Positions 35,934-44,672 of a DNA stretch of 64,000 nucleotides are shown piece by piece. Position numbers and translations under genes: made by a program. Origin of the DNA: Edaphobacter modestus (GTDB lineage: Bacteria; Acidobacteriota; Terriglobia; Terriglobales; Acidobacteriaceae); contig NZ_SHKW01000001.1 in NCBI RefSeq assembly GCF_004217555.1, positions 4,836,001-4,900,000 on the forward strand. The letters are read 5' to 3'. The stretch's first letter is position 1, and every line of letters begins with the position of its first letter. The notes under the pieces were generated by a model. It made no database searches, was not told the origin of the DNA, and saw only the letters and a program-made list of their open reading frames with translations.

Positions 35934-36098
35934 GAAAAATCGATGCATTCTTAAACTTTTTTTCCGCGATTGCTTCCCGTCGCTCAAGCTTCACACAGCA
36001 CATTCGCGAGCCAAAGGGGCATCGACAACCTCAAGATGCGATCATTCGACCTGGAGTCTTATACTGGCGCGTCGAACTTTTCTGTTCGAGGTGAGGAT
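35934..36098. other. intergenic stretch upstream of the thiolase
   Basis: AT-richer sequence between the mini-gene promoter and the thiolase ATG. I see a possible TATACT at 36060-36065 upstream of the thiolase but no good -35 at the right distance. No further gene is supported. Confidence 0.4.
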
Positions 36099-37289
36099 AT
36101 GGATGACGTCGTAATTGTTGCCGCGGCGCGGACTCCGGTTGGAAAGTTTCAGGGAGCTTTCGCCGAGATCTCAGCAGTGGAGCTTGGCGCGATTGCGGTT
36201 CGCGAGGTCATGCGCAGAGCAGGAATTGAGCCGGCCAGTGTGGACGAGTGTGTCATGGGATGCGTTCTGCCTGCGGGATTGGGACAGAACCCGGCGCGGC
36301 AGGCTGCACTCCGTGGCGGCCTCAACGATACGGTCTCCGCGCTGACCATCAACATGGTCTGTGGCAGTGGATTGCGCGCGGTCGCACTCGGTGCACAGAA
36401 CATCATGGCGGGAGACGCCGCGGTTGTCGTGGCAGGAGGCATGGAGTCGATGTCCAACGCGCCCTATCTGCTTCCAGCAGCGCGCCGGGGATTTCGGATG
36501 GGCGACAGTGCAGCGGTCGACTCCATGATTCGCGATGGCTTGTGGTGCGCTTGCGACGATCAACACATGGGGATGACCGGCGAGCTGGTCGCGGAAAAAT
36601 ATGGCATCACCCGGGAGCAGCAGGATGCCTTCGCTCTGGAATCACACCGGCGTGCCGCTGCGGCATGGCGTGAAGGACGCTTTGATGCAGAGGTTGTGCC
36701 CGTTACCCTGGCCCCGAAGAAGAAGGGCGCCGACCCGGTCGTGATTCGTCGAGATGAAAGCGTTCGCGAAGATGCTTCGCTGGATGTACTGGCCGCATTG
36801 AAGCCGGCTTTCAAGAAGGATGGGACGGTTACGGCTGGCAATGCGCCTGGCGTGAATGATGCCGGTGCGGCGCTGGTGATCATGTCCTCCACCAAGGCGG
36901 CTGCACTTGGTTTGAAACCAATGGCGACGATCCGGGCGCAGGCAGTGAGCGGAGTGGAGCCGAGATGGGTGATGATGGCTCCCGTGATCGGCGTGCGGCG
37001 GGTGCTCGAGAAAGCCGGCTGGGACCGTCGCGATGTCGATCTCTACGAACTGAACGAGGCCTTCAGCGTGCAGGCTCTCGCAGTGACCCATGAGCTCGGT
37101 CTTCCTCTCGACAAGGTAAACGTCAACGGCGGAGCCGTCGCACTCGGTCATCCGATTGGAGCAAGCGGTGCGCGCGTGCTGGTCACGCTGCTTCATGAAC
37201 TGATTCGGCGCGATGGAAAAAAAGGAGTTGCGGCGTTGTGTCTGGGGGGAGGCAACTCTGTGGCGATGGCAGTGGAAAGAATCTCGTAA
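36099..37289 (+). CDS. acetyl-CoA acetyltransferase (thiolase)
   Basis: Thiolase of 396 residues that joins or cleaves acetyl-CoA units (acetoacetyl-CoA), in fatty acid or polyhydroxybutyrate metabolism. Active-site Cys is in NMVCGSGLRAV (about residue 89), ELNEAFSVQALA and the His of GGAVALGHPIGASGARVLVTLL follow, and the final Cys is in GVAALCLGGGNSVAM. I start at ATG 36099 (MDDVVIVAAARTPVGKFQG), which has GAGGTGAGG just upstream; the open frame runs back to 35970 but adds 43 residues with no thiolase match. A biosynthetic class is likely from the short single-domain length. It is followed by a methyltransferase gene after 45 nt. Confidence 0.93.
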   Translation: MDDVVIVAAARTPVGKFQGAFAEISAVELGAIAVREVMRRAGIEPASVDECVMGCVLPAGLGQNPARQAALRGGLNDTVSALTINMVCGSGLRAVALGAQNIMAGDAAVVVAGGMESMSNAPYLLPAARRGFRMGDSAAVDSMIRDGLWCACDDQHMGMTGELVAEKYGITREQQDAFALESHRRAAAAWREGRFDAEVVPVTLAPKKKGADPVVIRRDESVREDASLDVLAALKPAFKKDGTVTAGNAPGVNDAGAALVIMSSTKAAALGLKPMATIRAQAVSGVEPRWVMMAPVIGVRRVLEKAGWDRRDVDLYELNEAFSVQALAVTHELGLPLDKVNVNGGAVALGHPIGASGARVLVTLLHELIRRDGKKGVAALCLGGGNSVAMAVERIS

Positions 37290-37334
37290 GGACCGGCAGT
37301 TGTTCGTATCGATTCAAGAGCAGAGAATGCAAAA

Positions 37335-38099
37335 ATGAAGAGTGTTCGCCGATTCGATGGCAAAGTTGTTGAATATGCGCGCTATCGCGAAAGGTATTCC
37401 CCCGAGATTGTTCTGCCGATCCTCCGCGAATTCTGCGGCCTTACCTCTGACTGGCTGATTGCCGACATCGGAGCCGGCACAGGCATGCTCAGTGACATCT
37501 TTCTGGCAAACGGCAACCGCACTTGCGCCGTCGAACCTAACTCCGAGATGAGACAGATGTGTCGTGCGCTGCACGAAGACGATCGATTGCTCCAGATCGT
37601 TGACGGTACAGCGGAAGACACGAACCTCGAATCCGGTTCCGTTGACATGGTCTCTGCTGGTCGCGCGATGCATTGGTTCGATCGGCAAAAGGCGCTCGCA
37701 GAGTTTCGACGCATCCTGAAACCAGATGGGTGGATTGCCGTCGTTGCCTTTGGCCGAACCGAGAAGGGGCGCGAAGAAAACCAGGTATTCGAGCAGCTTC
37801 TGCGCGAGTTCTCTCCAGACCAAGCGGACACTCATGCCGGCTATCAGGTGTACAGGAATTTGAAATCCGATCTGCCGCGCGATTTTCATCACGAGGAGAT
37901 TCTGGGAACAATGTCGCTGAGTTGGGAGGATCTGCGCGGAATGACTCTGTCGCTCTCGCACAGCCCCTCGAAGGACCACCCGAGTTTTCCCCTCTTCGAA
38001 AAGGCTCTGCGCGATTACTTTGAACGATTTGCCGCCGATGGCGAAGTTCTGCTCGAGACGCGCTACTGGATCAACGTAGGTCGCTTCAACCGTTTTTAG
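37335..38099 (+). CDS. class I SAM-dependent methyltransferase
   Basis: Predicted methyltransferase of 254 residues. The SAM-binding motif I is LIADIGAGTGMLSDIFLANG (about residues 40-59), motif II is CAVEPNSEM, and SVDMVSAGRAMHWFDRQKALAEFRRILKPDGWIAVVAFG covers motifs III-post III. The MHWF sequence is common in UbiE/COQ5-like and methyltransferase-11 families. N-terminal VRRFDGKVVEYARYRERYSP is typical of this subfamily. The substrate is unknown. It is convergent with the serine dehydratase gene (6-nt gap). Confidence 0.85.
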   Translation: MKSVRRFDGKVVEYARYRERYSPEIVLPILREFCGLTSDWLIADIGAGTGMLSDIFLANGNRTCAVEPNSEMRQMCRALHEDDRLLQIVDGTAEDTNLESGSVDMVSAGRAMHWFDRQKALAEFRRILKPDGWIAVVAFGRTEKGREENQVFEQLLREFSPDQADTHAGYQVYRNLKSDLPRDFHHEEILGTMSLSWEDLRGMTLSLSHSPSKDHPSFPLFEKALRDYFERFAADGEVLLETRYWINVGRFNRF

Positions 38100-38105
38100 T
38101 CTCGC

Positions 38106-39551
38106 TCAGCATTCGATGATGTTCAGCGCCAGGCCCGCCAGTGAAGTCTCCTTATAGCGCGACTGCATGTCCATGCCGGTCTGGTACATCGTCGCGATCA
38201 CCTGATCGAGCGAAAGTTTGTGGCCGCCGGTCTCGTGGATTGACATACGGGCGGCGTTGATCGCTTTGACCGCTCCCATGCCATTGCGTTCGATGCAGGG
38301 GATCTGGACGAGACCTCCAATGGGATCGCAGGTCATACCGAGGTTGTGCTCCATCGCTATCTCGGCGGCATGTTCGATCTGTTCGTTCGTCCCGCTCAGC
38401 GCGGCAACCAGACCTCCAGCAGCCATGGAACAGGCGACGCCAACTTCTCCCTGGCATCCGACTTCAGCTCCCGAGATGCTGGCATTTTCCTTGTAGAGGA
38501 TGCCGATGGCAGCGGCAGTCAGAAAGTAGCGAAGAATTCCGTCTTCATTGGCTCCGTCGATGAAACGCGTGTAATAGTGTGCGATAGCCGGAATCACTCC
38601 TGCCGCTCCATTGGTTGGCGCGGTGACCACTCTTCCTCCAGCAGCGTTCTCCTCGTTGACGGCCATCGCATAGACCGTTACCCAATCCATCGGCGCCAGA
38701 GGATCGCTTGAACTTCCGGTCTCCAACCGGCATGCGAGCCGGGGAGCGCGTCGCCGAACGTTGAGCCCTCCGGGAAGAATGCCTTCCGTCGCAAGGCCGC
38801 GTTCGGTGCTGTCCTGCATCGTCTTCCAGATCGCGAGAATGCCCGCTTTGACCTGATCTTCCGCGCTTGCATGCAATACCTCTTCGGAAAGGGGGGGCCG
38901 GCGGATCGCTGCATCCGAGATCAGGGATGTCTCATTGGCAAGCAGAAGATCCGCGATCGTGAGGTGGTGCGCCGCGGCAGTCGAGAGCAACTCGGCGCCG
39001 CTCGAGAAGGGATAGGGGACCGGACGAGTCGACGCTCCTTTTGTGCTCTGCTGCGTCTCGAACTCGTCTGCGGAGAGGATGAAGCCTCCGCCGATGGAGT
39101 AGAAGACCTCTTCCGCCAGGATCGAACCGTCCGTGAGGAATGCGGAGAAGCGCATGCCGTTCGGGTGTGTCGGTCTGCGCGGATCGGGATACATCTGATT
39201 GCGGCAGAAGTGCAGGTGCTCGGTCTCGGTGAAGGGAATTGGTTCACGATCGAGAAGATAGAGCGTTCCGGTCGACCGGATTGCAGCCAGCTCCGCATCG
39301 ATGACCGCTGGGTCCACGGTGTCGGGAGCTTCGCCGGCGAGGCCGAGAAGAATCGCGCGGTCTGTTCCATGACCCAGTCCCGTGAGCGCGAGTGAACCGT
39401 AGAGGTCGACCGTGATCCGGGAGATCTCCGAGAGCCTTCCCGTCTTGTCGAGTGATTGCGCGAAGCGCAGAGCCGCTCGCATGGGACCGACGGTGTGCGA
39501 ACTCGAGGGGCCGATACCAATCTTGAAGAGCTCGAAGAGGCTTGTATTCAC
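38106..39551 (-). CDS. sdaA: L-serine ammonia-lyase (iron-sulfur type, single chain)
   Basis: Deaminates L-serine to pyruvate. The 481-residue protein fuses the beta-type N-terminal domain (SLFELFKIGIGPSSSHTVGPMRAAL, the substrate-binding SSHT motif) and the alpha-type catalytic domain. Cysteines for the [4Fe-4S] cluster occur in VACSMAAGGLVAALSG, LGMTCDPIGGLVQIPCIERN. The end SRYKETSLAGLALNIIEC has the conserved C-terminal Cys that acts as a tail plug in the family. I use the GTG at 39551 since it starts just before SLFELFKIG; a GTG at 39581 is also in frame. No serine transporter gene is adjacent. Confidence 0.92.
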   Translation of the reverse strand: MNTSLFELFKIGIGPSSSHTVGPMRAALRFAQSLDKTGRLSEISRITVDLYGSLALTGLGHGTDRAILLGLAGEAPDTVDPAVIDAELAAIRSTGTLYLLDREPIPFTETEHLHFCRNQMYPDPRRPTHPNGMRFSAFLTDGSILAEEVFYSIGGGFILSADEFETQQSTKGASTRPVPYPFSSGAELLSTAAAHHLTIADLLLANETSLISDAAIRRPPLSEEVLHASAEDQVKAGILAIWKTMQDSTERGLATEGILPGGLNVRRRAPRLACRLETGSSSDPLAPMDWVTVYAMAVNEENAAGGRVVTAPTNGAAGVIPAIAHYYTRFIDGANEDGILRYFLTAAAIGILYKENASISGAEVGCQGEVGVACSMAAGGLVAALSGTNEQIEHAAEIAMEHNLGMTCDPIGGLVQIPCIERNGMGAVKAINAARMSIHETGGHKLSLDQVIATMYQTGMDMQSRYKETSLAGLALNIIEC

Positions 39552-39698
39552 GGGACTATTGTAGGCGCAACAAAAGGGCACTTGTTGCGCGGTACTTCTC
39601 GCTGTGCAGCTTCTGACGCTTCGGTGGGAGAGGAAGCGTCCGCATCGCGGTGCTATACTCGGCCCACACCTAACTGCCTCAAGGACATATCAGGCTCG

Positions 39699-41294
39699 AT
39701 GACGCTTTTTAAGGCTCGCAGTGCTGCCGTTTATGGAATCGACGCTCACCTGATTGATGTCGAGGTGGACTTCTCGCAGATCAAGCTCGACAAGGAGCAG
39801 TTCAGCACTGTGGGACTTCCCGACGCCGCAGTGCGTGAGAGTCGGGACCGCGTGCGTTCAGCGATCAAGAACTCCGGCTTCGAGATTCCTCCGACCAAGA
39901 TTACGATCAACCTCGCTCCCGCCGACCTGAAGAAAGAGGGATCCGGGTTCGATCTTCCGATCGCGATCGGAATCCTGGGAGCTTACGGCGCGCTGGCGAT
40001 CAAGGATCTGGATGACTTTCTGCTTGTCGGCGAGCTTGGACTCGATGGCTCGCTGCGTGCGGTTCCCGGGACGCTGCCGATCGCGGTTGCGGCGCTTGCG
40101 AACGGCATCAGAAATGTCATTGTTCCGGCGAGCAATGCGCGGGAGGCCGCGGTCGTCGAGGGCGTGAACGTCTACCCGGTGAAGAGTCTGATCGAGGTTC
40201 GTGAGCTGTTGAACTCGGCGGCAACAGGAACAATCACTGCTACTCCGCTTGCGGTAAAGGCGGACGATCTGTTGAACGAGACACAGCACTTCCCGTTCGA
40301 CTTCAAGGATGTTCGCGGGCAGCACGTGGCCAAACGTGCGCTCGAAGTTGCAGCGGCTGGTGGACACAACATTCTCATGATCGGGCCGCCAGGGTCGGGA
40401 AAGACGATGCTGGCCAAGCGGCTTCCTTCGATCCTCACTCCGCTGAAGTTCGAGGAGGCGCTGGAGACGACGAAGATTCACTCCGTCGCAGGCGTGCTCG
40501 ACGGAGAGCAGGGACTGGTGGCGCAGAGACCGTTCCGCTCGCCGCACCACACCATCTCCGACGCCGGATTGATCGGCGGCGGAATGGTTCCGCGACCGGG
40601 CGAAGTATCGCTTGCGCACAACGGGCTGTTGTTCCTCGACGAACTGCCGGAGTTTCCGCGCAATGTTCTCGAAGTTCTCAGGCAGCCGCTGGAGGATGGA
40701 ACAGTGACGATCTCGCGGGCGGCGATGAGCCTGAGCTTTCCGGCGCGGTTCATGCTGGCGGCGGCGATGAATCCCTGTCCCTGCGGTTATTTCAATGACA
40801 AGCGGCGTGAGTGCATGTGTACACCGCCGATGATCCAGCGATATGTCTCGAAGGTGAGCGGACCTCTTCTGGATCGAATCGATATCCATATAGAGGTTCC
40901 TGCGGTCGAGTACAAGGAGCTGCGGGGTGGAGCGGCTGCGGAGGGCTCGGCGGAGATTCGGGAGCGGGTTCTGGCTGCGCGGAGGCGACAGCACGAGCGG
41001 TTCGGCGAGGCGGCGGAGCGAACGAAAGGCTCAAGCAAGGGAGCTGGCCGGAAGGTCTTTGCCAACGCGCAGATGAATACGCAGCAGATTCGCGCCTTCT
41101 GTGTTCTCGAATCCGATGCCGAGCGGCTTCTGGAGCGCGCGATGCAGCAGCAGGGGCTTAGTGCGCGGGCTCATGACCGGATCCTCAAGGTTGCGCGGAC
41201 GATTGCGGATCTGGATTCAGCGGAGAGCGTCGGCACGAGGCATATCGCTGAGGCGATCCAGTATCGGACCCTGGATCGAAGTTATTGGGCCTGA
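39699..41294 (+). CDS. YifB/ComM family Mg-chelatase-like AAA+ ATPase
   Basis: Hexameric helicase-like ATPase of about 531 residues; ComM promotes branch migration during natural transformation. The N-terminal LonC-like domain begins LFKARSAAVYGIDAHLIDVEVDFS and includes VRESRDRVRSAIKNSGFEIPPTKITINLAPADLKKEG. Walker A is GPPGSGKTMLAKRLPSIL (about residue 226), Walker B LLFLDELPEF, and a zinc-like cysteine cluster is NPCPCGYFNDKRRECMCTPP. The C-terminal domain ends RHIAEAIQYRTLDRSYW, typical of the family. The ATG at 39699 matches family N-termini; the longer frame to 39456 overlaps the serine dehydratase. Suggests a capacity for recombination of imported DNA. Confidence 0.93.
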   Translation: MTLFKARSAAVYGIDAHLIDVEVDFSQIKLDKEQFSTVGLPDAAVRESRDRVRSAIKNSGFEIPPTKITINLAPADLKKEGSGFDLPIAIGILGAYGALAIKDLDDFLLVGELGLDGSLRAVPGTLPIAVAALANGIRNVIVPASNAREAAVVEGVNVYPVKSLIEVRELLNSAATGTITATPLAVKADDLLNETQHFPFDFKDVRGQHVAKRALEVAAAGGHNILMIGPPGSGKTMLAKRLPSILTPLKFEEALETTKIHSVAGVLDGEQGLVAQRPFRSPHHTISDAGLIGGGMVPRPGEVSLAHNGLLFLDELPEFPRNVLEVLRQPLEDGTVTISRAAMSLSFPARFMLAAAMNPCPCGYFNDKRRECMCTPPMIQRYVSKVSGPLLDRIDIHIEVPAVEYKELRGGAAAEGSAEIRERVLAARRRQHERFGEAAERTKGSSKGAGRKVFANAQMNTQQIRAFCVLESDAERLLERAMQQQGLSARAHDRILKVARTIADLDSAESVGTRHIAEAIQYRTLDRSYWA

Positions 41295-42052
41295 CCTCCC
41301 CCTTGTTTCCACAACTTATTGATTCAAATTGGTTTACTTTGGTACCGCTTTCGTAAAATATTGATAGTAAGTGCTTTAGGTGGGGAAATATTGATTCCAC
41401 GCAGGTTGCGGGTAAACTTCTTCTGCTTTACCTTCTTCCTTTTTCTATCTCTTTATTGTAGGGAATCGAAGCTATCTAATCGGCAAAATGGCTGCAGGGT
41501 TATTCGTTTTGTTATCAATTATTTGTGGACGATATTCCTTTTGAGGGCTTGACAGGGATTTTGGGGGGAGAGGAATTTCGAGACGACCGGTACTCCGTTT
41601 AATGGAATTTTTCGGAGGTCATTTCCCAAAATAAGTATTGACCGCAGGCTTAGAAGGATTTATTTTTCTAATGGTCGGGGCTGTTCCCGCCAGATACGCA
41701 CGGCGGTCCGGCTGATTGGGCACCAGGCATACCTTGTGTTCCCCCTCTGCTTCCTTCTGTTGCATGCCCAGGCGCTTTTGAGCCGCTGACGATACCAGGA
41801 GAAACAGGGTTTTTAACGACGTTTCGCTCTGAGGGGCGAAGCGTAAGATTGCCTCGTCTGCTTGTTGTTTTTTTGGGTGGATCGGGTTTTGTTTGAGAGA
41901 TTTACATAGAAATTGGAATCCCTTTGCCGGGGTTTGGCGTCTAAAGAATTGTGGCAGTCGTTAACGGACCTGCTTCAACTAAAAATTTTATTGCGGGGAG
42001 TGAGCGCAAGATGCTTTTTGCCGCAAGAGGAATTGAAATAAAGGAGAAGATG
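41295..42052. other. AT-rich non-coding region upstream of rpoZ, possible long leader or ncRNA
   Basis: About 760 nt without a supported gene. The first part (41320-41550) is visibly AT-richer than the flanking genes. A 77-codon frame at 41319-41552 has no ribosome binding site or family pattern and I do not accept it. A promoter-like pair lies at 41638-41666. The sequence after it (41673 to about 41880) can form stems, for example CGGCT/AGCCG and TGGGCA/TGCCCA between about 41710 and 41790, and ends in a T run (GTTGTTTTTTTGGG near 41866). This may be a structured RNA or a long rpoZ leader; I cannot assign it to a known RNA family. Confidence 0.45.
41638..41666 (+). promoter_or_regulatory. 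putative sigma70-type promoter upstream of rpoZ
   Basis: TTGACC (41638-41643), a 17-nt spacer, and TATTTT (41661-41666). The predicted start is near 41673, about 380 nt before rpoZ. A TTGACA at about 41549 has no convincing -10 partner. Confidence 0.5.
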
Positions 42053-42271
42053 ATGCGCTCGGATCTTGTTTTTGGAGCCCTCACTCACGTGAAGAACCGC
42101 TATGAGCTTTGTCAGCTGGCGTCGAAGGCGACCCGTAAGCTGCACAAACCGAACACCCGTTTGCAGGACACGACAAACGAGGTTCTGGACCGCTTCAAGG
42201 ATTCTGTTCCTACAGGCGACGCCGAAGCCCCAGTACAGAAGATAGACCTGCAGGAGCGCCGCGCGGCATAA
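42053..42271 (+). CDS. rpoZ: DNA-directed RNA polymerase omega subunit
   Basis: Small RNA polymerase subunit of about 72 residues that helps fold and assemble the beta-prime subunit. The protein reads MRSDLVFGALTHVKNRYELCQ, followed by LASKATRKLHKPNTRLQDTTNEVLDRF. This is the omega core: Asn/Arg/Tyr near 14-17 and the conserved ASKATRK helix, as in E. coli [31 protein letters not shown] is 6 nt before ATG 42053; ATG 42050 is too close to it. The frame runs upstream to 41951 but that extension is not omega-like. The stop lies in the loop of a GC hairpin before rho. The omega-rho adjacency is unusual; the common partner is gmk. Confidence 0.85.
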   Translation: MRSDLVFGALTHVKNRYELCQLASKATRKLHKPNTRLQDTTNEVLDRFKDSVPTGDAEAPVQKIDLQERRAA

Positions 42272-42279
42272 CGCGCGGC
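42258..42279 (+). terminator. GC hairpin straddling the rpoZ stop
   Basis: An 8-bp stem (42258-42265 with 42272-42279) with the rpoZ TAA in its 6-nt loop. It is followed by CTTCGGCCC, not a T run, so it may be an attenuator, a pause site or an mRNA 3' end protector rather than a full intrinsic terminator. Confidence 0.45.
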
Positions 42280-42429
42280 CTTCGGCCCACTTTAACCATT
42301 CCAACCCCTTTCCGCACCACCCAATCCATCCCATAAAACTTCAGATTTCTTCCAGGCCCTCCGCAGGATCCTCTTTCAGGCACATCCCGCCCAAGTTCCC
42401 GACATTTCCATTCATCGCAAGGTAAAACC
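42280..42429 (+). promoter_or_regulatory. C-rich, G-poor leader of rho (candidate rut site)
   Basis: The rho leader is strongly skewed. By hand count, nt 42286-42420 contain 57 C and 13 G, and the first 55 nt (42286-42340) hold 26 C and a single G. C-rich, G-poor, unstructured RNA is the signature of a Rho utilisation site. In E. coli, rho mRNA is autoregulated by Rho acting in its own leader. The rest of the window is not skewed this way. Regulation here is inference. Confidence 0.6.
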
Positions 42430-43680
42430 ATGACAATTTCAGAGTTGAAAGAACACAACATCGCCGAGCTGGGTAAGCTGGCCCGCGGTCTCGATATCGC
42501 CGGCACGAGCGGACTCCGCAAGCAGGATCTGATCTTCAAGATTCTGCAGGCACAGAGTGAGAAGGAGGGCCACATCTTTGCCGAAGGTGTCCTCGAGATT
42601 CTTCCGGACGGCTACGGCTTCCTTCGTTCTCCCGATTACAACTATCTGCCCGGTCCTGATGACATTTATGTATCGCCTTCCCAGATTCGCAAGTTCGATC
42701 TGAAGACAGGCGACACGATCAGCGGAAACGTACGTCCGCCGCACGAGGGCGAGAAATACTTCGCGCTGGTGAAGATCGAGGCGATCAACTTCGAGTCTCC
42801 TGAAGAGACCCGCAACAAGATTTTGTTCGACAACCTCACCCCGCTTTACGCCGAAGAGCGCGTAAAGATGGAGACGGTGCGAGACAACATCTCTGGCCGG
42901 GTGATGGACCTGCTGACCCCTGTCGGTAAGGGCCAGCGCGGCCTGATCGTAGCTCCTCCGCGTACCGGCAAGACGATGCTGCTGCAGTCCATCGCGAACT
43001 CGATTACCTCCAACCATCCCGAGGTGGTGCTGATCGTTCTGCTGATCGACGAGCGCCCGGAAGAGGTTACGGACATGCAGCGGTCGGTGAAGGGCGAAGT
43101 GATCTCTTCGACCTTCGACGAGCCGGCGGCGCGCCACGTACAGGTGGCCGAGATGGTGATCGAGAAGGCCAAGCGGCTGGTGGAGCATAAGCGCGATGTG
43201 GTGATCCTGCTGGATTCGATCACGCGACTGGCGCGCGCCTACAACACGATCGTTCCTCCGAGCGGCAAGGTACTCTCAGGCGGTGTGGACTCCAATGCGC
43301 TCCAGCGTCCGAAGCGGTTCTTCGGCGCGGCCAGGAACATCGAAGAGGGCGGGTCTTTGACGATTATTGCGACGGCCCTGGTGGATACCGGTTCGAGGAT
43401 GGACGAAGTGATCTTCGAAGAGTTCAAGGGCACGGGCAACATGGAAGTGATCCTGGACCGCAAGCTGGTCGACAAGCGCGTCTTCCCGGCGATCGACATT
43501 CAACGCTCGGGCACACGTAAGGAAGAGTTGCTGATTCCGAAGGAAGACCTGCAGAGGATCTGGATCCTGCGAAAGGTTCTGAACCCGCTTTCTCCGGTGG
43601 AGGCGATGGAGCTTCTGACCGATAAGCTGGCCAAGACCAGGAACAACCAGGAGTTCCTGCACAATATGAGCTCGATCTAA
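42430..43680 (+). CDS. rho: transcription termination factor Rho
   Basis: Hexameric RNA helicase that ends transcription. The 416-residue protein has the N-terminal SAP-like helix bundle (ISELKEHNIAELGKLARGLDI) and the RNA-binding cold-shock domain (FAEGVLEILPDGYGFLRSPDYNYLPGPDDIYVSPSQIRKF). The Walker A motif is VAPPRTGKTMLLQ, LLIDERPEEVTDMQRSVKGEVISSTFD contains the Q-loop, and VVILLDSITRLARAYN is Walker B. The R-loop is GAARNIEEGGSLTIIATALVDTGSRMDEV. It has no insertion domain. Leader is rut-like (see 42280-42429) and a strong intrinsic terminator follows the stop. Confidence 0.97.
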   Translation: MTISELKEHNIAELGKLARGLDIAGTSGLRKQDLIFKILQAQSEKEGHIFAEGVLEILPDGYGFLRSPDYNYLPGPDDIYVSPSQIRKFDLKTGDTISGNVRPPHEGEKYFALVKIEAINFESPEETRNKILFDNLTPLYAEERVKMETVRDNISGRVMDLLTPVGKGQRGLIVAPPRTGKTMLLQSIANSITSNHPEVVLIVLLIDERPEEVTDMQRSVKGEVISSTFDEPAARHVQVAEMVIEKAKRLVEHKRDVVILLDSITRLARAYNTIVPPSGKVLSGGVDSNALQRPKRFFGAARNIEEGGSLTIIATALVDTGSRMDEVIFEEFKGTGNMEVILDRKLVDKRVFPAIDIQRSGTRKEELLIPKEDLQRIWILRKVLNPLSPVEAMELLTDKLAKTRNNQEFLHNMSSI

Positions 43681-43731
43681 AAGAGCTCGCAAGTTGTCAC
43701 CGGGTCCGGGTGGTGCTGGTCCGGTGATGGA

Positions 43732-43758
43732 AAGGGCAGTCCTTTTGGGACTGCCCTT
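43732..43758 (+). terminator. intrinsic terminator of rho
   Basis: A perfect 11-bp stem (43732-43742 with 43748-43758), a 5-nt loop and a GTTGTTTG tail, about 50 nt after the rho stop. Confidence 0.88.
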
Positions 43759-43883
43759 GTTGTTTGTGCGAACAAATATTGGCTGCCGGAGACCGCCGGA
43801 GGCGAAGAGGATCCCGCAGGTGAGCGGGCCGAATCGGCTGAGGCGAGGAAGACGGCGATCGGCGTGGAGTGAAGCTGTCGTGT

Positions 43884-44633
43884 TTAGCGAAGGCCGCCCG
43901 ACGCAACCAGGGTCTCACCGGTGAGCCAGCCTGAGTCGCTGGAGGCGAGAAAGACCGCGAGCGGAGTGATGTCGCCAACCTGGCCGATGCGGCCGAGCGG
44001 AGTCTGGGCCTCGAAGTTTTTCTGGAAGTCAGTGCCAATGAAGCCAGCGGTATGCACGCCTTCGGTCTCAACCATGCCGGGATTGATGGAGTTGACGCGC
44101 ACCTTCTTTGGGCCGAGCTCCTTGGAGAGGACGGCGGTAATGGAATCTACGGCGCCTTTGGTGGCGGTGTAGACGGAACTGGTGGGGACGTTGATCTCGG
44201 TGGCGGCCGAGCCGATGTTGATGATGCTTCCGCCGTCTTCGCCGAAGAGTTTCACGGCCTCGCGGCTGGCGAGCAAGGTTCCAAGAACGTTGGTGTTGAA
44301 GAGGCGGCTGAAGAGTTCGGTGCTGACCTCCTCAATGGGGGCGAACTGATAGACACCTGCGTTGTTGACGAGTACGTCGAGCTTGCCGAAGGACTTTTTG
44401 GTCTCGGCGAAGATGCGGTTCACGTCAGCTTCCTTGGCGACGTCGCCCTGAACGGCTACGGCCTTGCCGCCAGCCTTGGTGATCTCGGCGACAACCTTGT
44501 CCGCGCCTTCCTTGCTGGAGGCATAGTTGACGACGACGGATGCTCCTTCCTTAGCCAAACCTTTGGCGATATCAGCTCCAATGCCCTTGGAGGCTCCTGT
44601 AACGATTGCTACTTTGCCTGTAAGCTTGCTCAT
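43884..44633 (-). CDS. SDR-family oxidoreductase (FabG-like)
   Basis: Short-chain dehydrogenase of 249 residues. It has the cofactor motif VTGASKGIGADIAKGLAKEGASVVVNYASS (the TGxxxGIG pattern and NADPH-like features), NNAG at about 85, the catalytic Ser in NIGSAATE and the YxxxK motif VYTATKG. The C-terminus GGLR is typical. No partners for fatty acid synthesis are adjacent, so the substrate is unknown. An 18-nt inverted repeat lies about 40 nt upstream of the start (44673-44690) and may be an operator. Confidence 0.88.
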   Translation of the reverse strand: MSKLTGKVAIVTGASKGIGADIAKGLAKEGASVVVNYASSKEGADKVVAEITKAGGKAVAVQGDVAKEADVNRIFAETKKSFGKLDVLVNNAGVYQFAPIEEVSTELFSRLFNTNVLGTLLASREAVKLFGEDGGSIINIGSAATEINVPTSSVYTATKGAVDSITAVLSKELGPKKVRVNSINPGMVETEGVHTAGFIGTDFQKNFEAQTPLGRIGQVGDITPLAVFLASSDSGWLTGETLVASGGLR

Positions 44634-44672
44634 CTCTCTGACCCTCTTCTCTCTCGGTGTCCTTCTGATTAC

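Noticed and set aside
39858..40994. 378-codon open frame on the minus strand
   Set aside because: Antisense of the YifB/ComM ATPase; Arg/His/Gln-rich product typical of a mirror frame.
41319..41552. 77-codon open frame in the AT-rich region
   Set aside because: No ribosome binding site; aromatic and basic-rich product is what AT-rich random sequence gives. Not enough to call a gene.
41673..41880. 6S RNA assignment for the structured stretch before rpoZ
   Set aside because: Some stems can be drawn, but I could not identify the conserved central bubble or terminal stem; left as unassigned.
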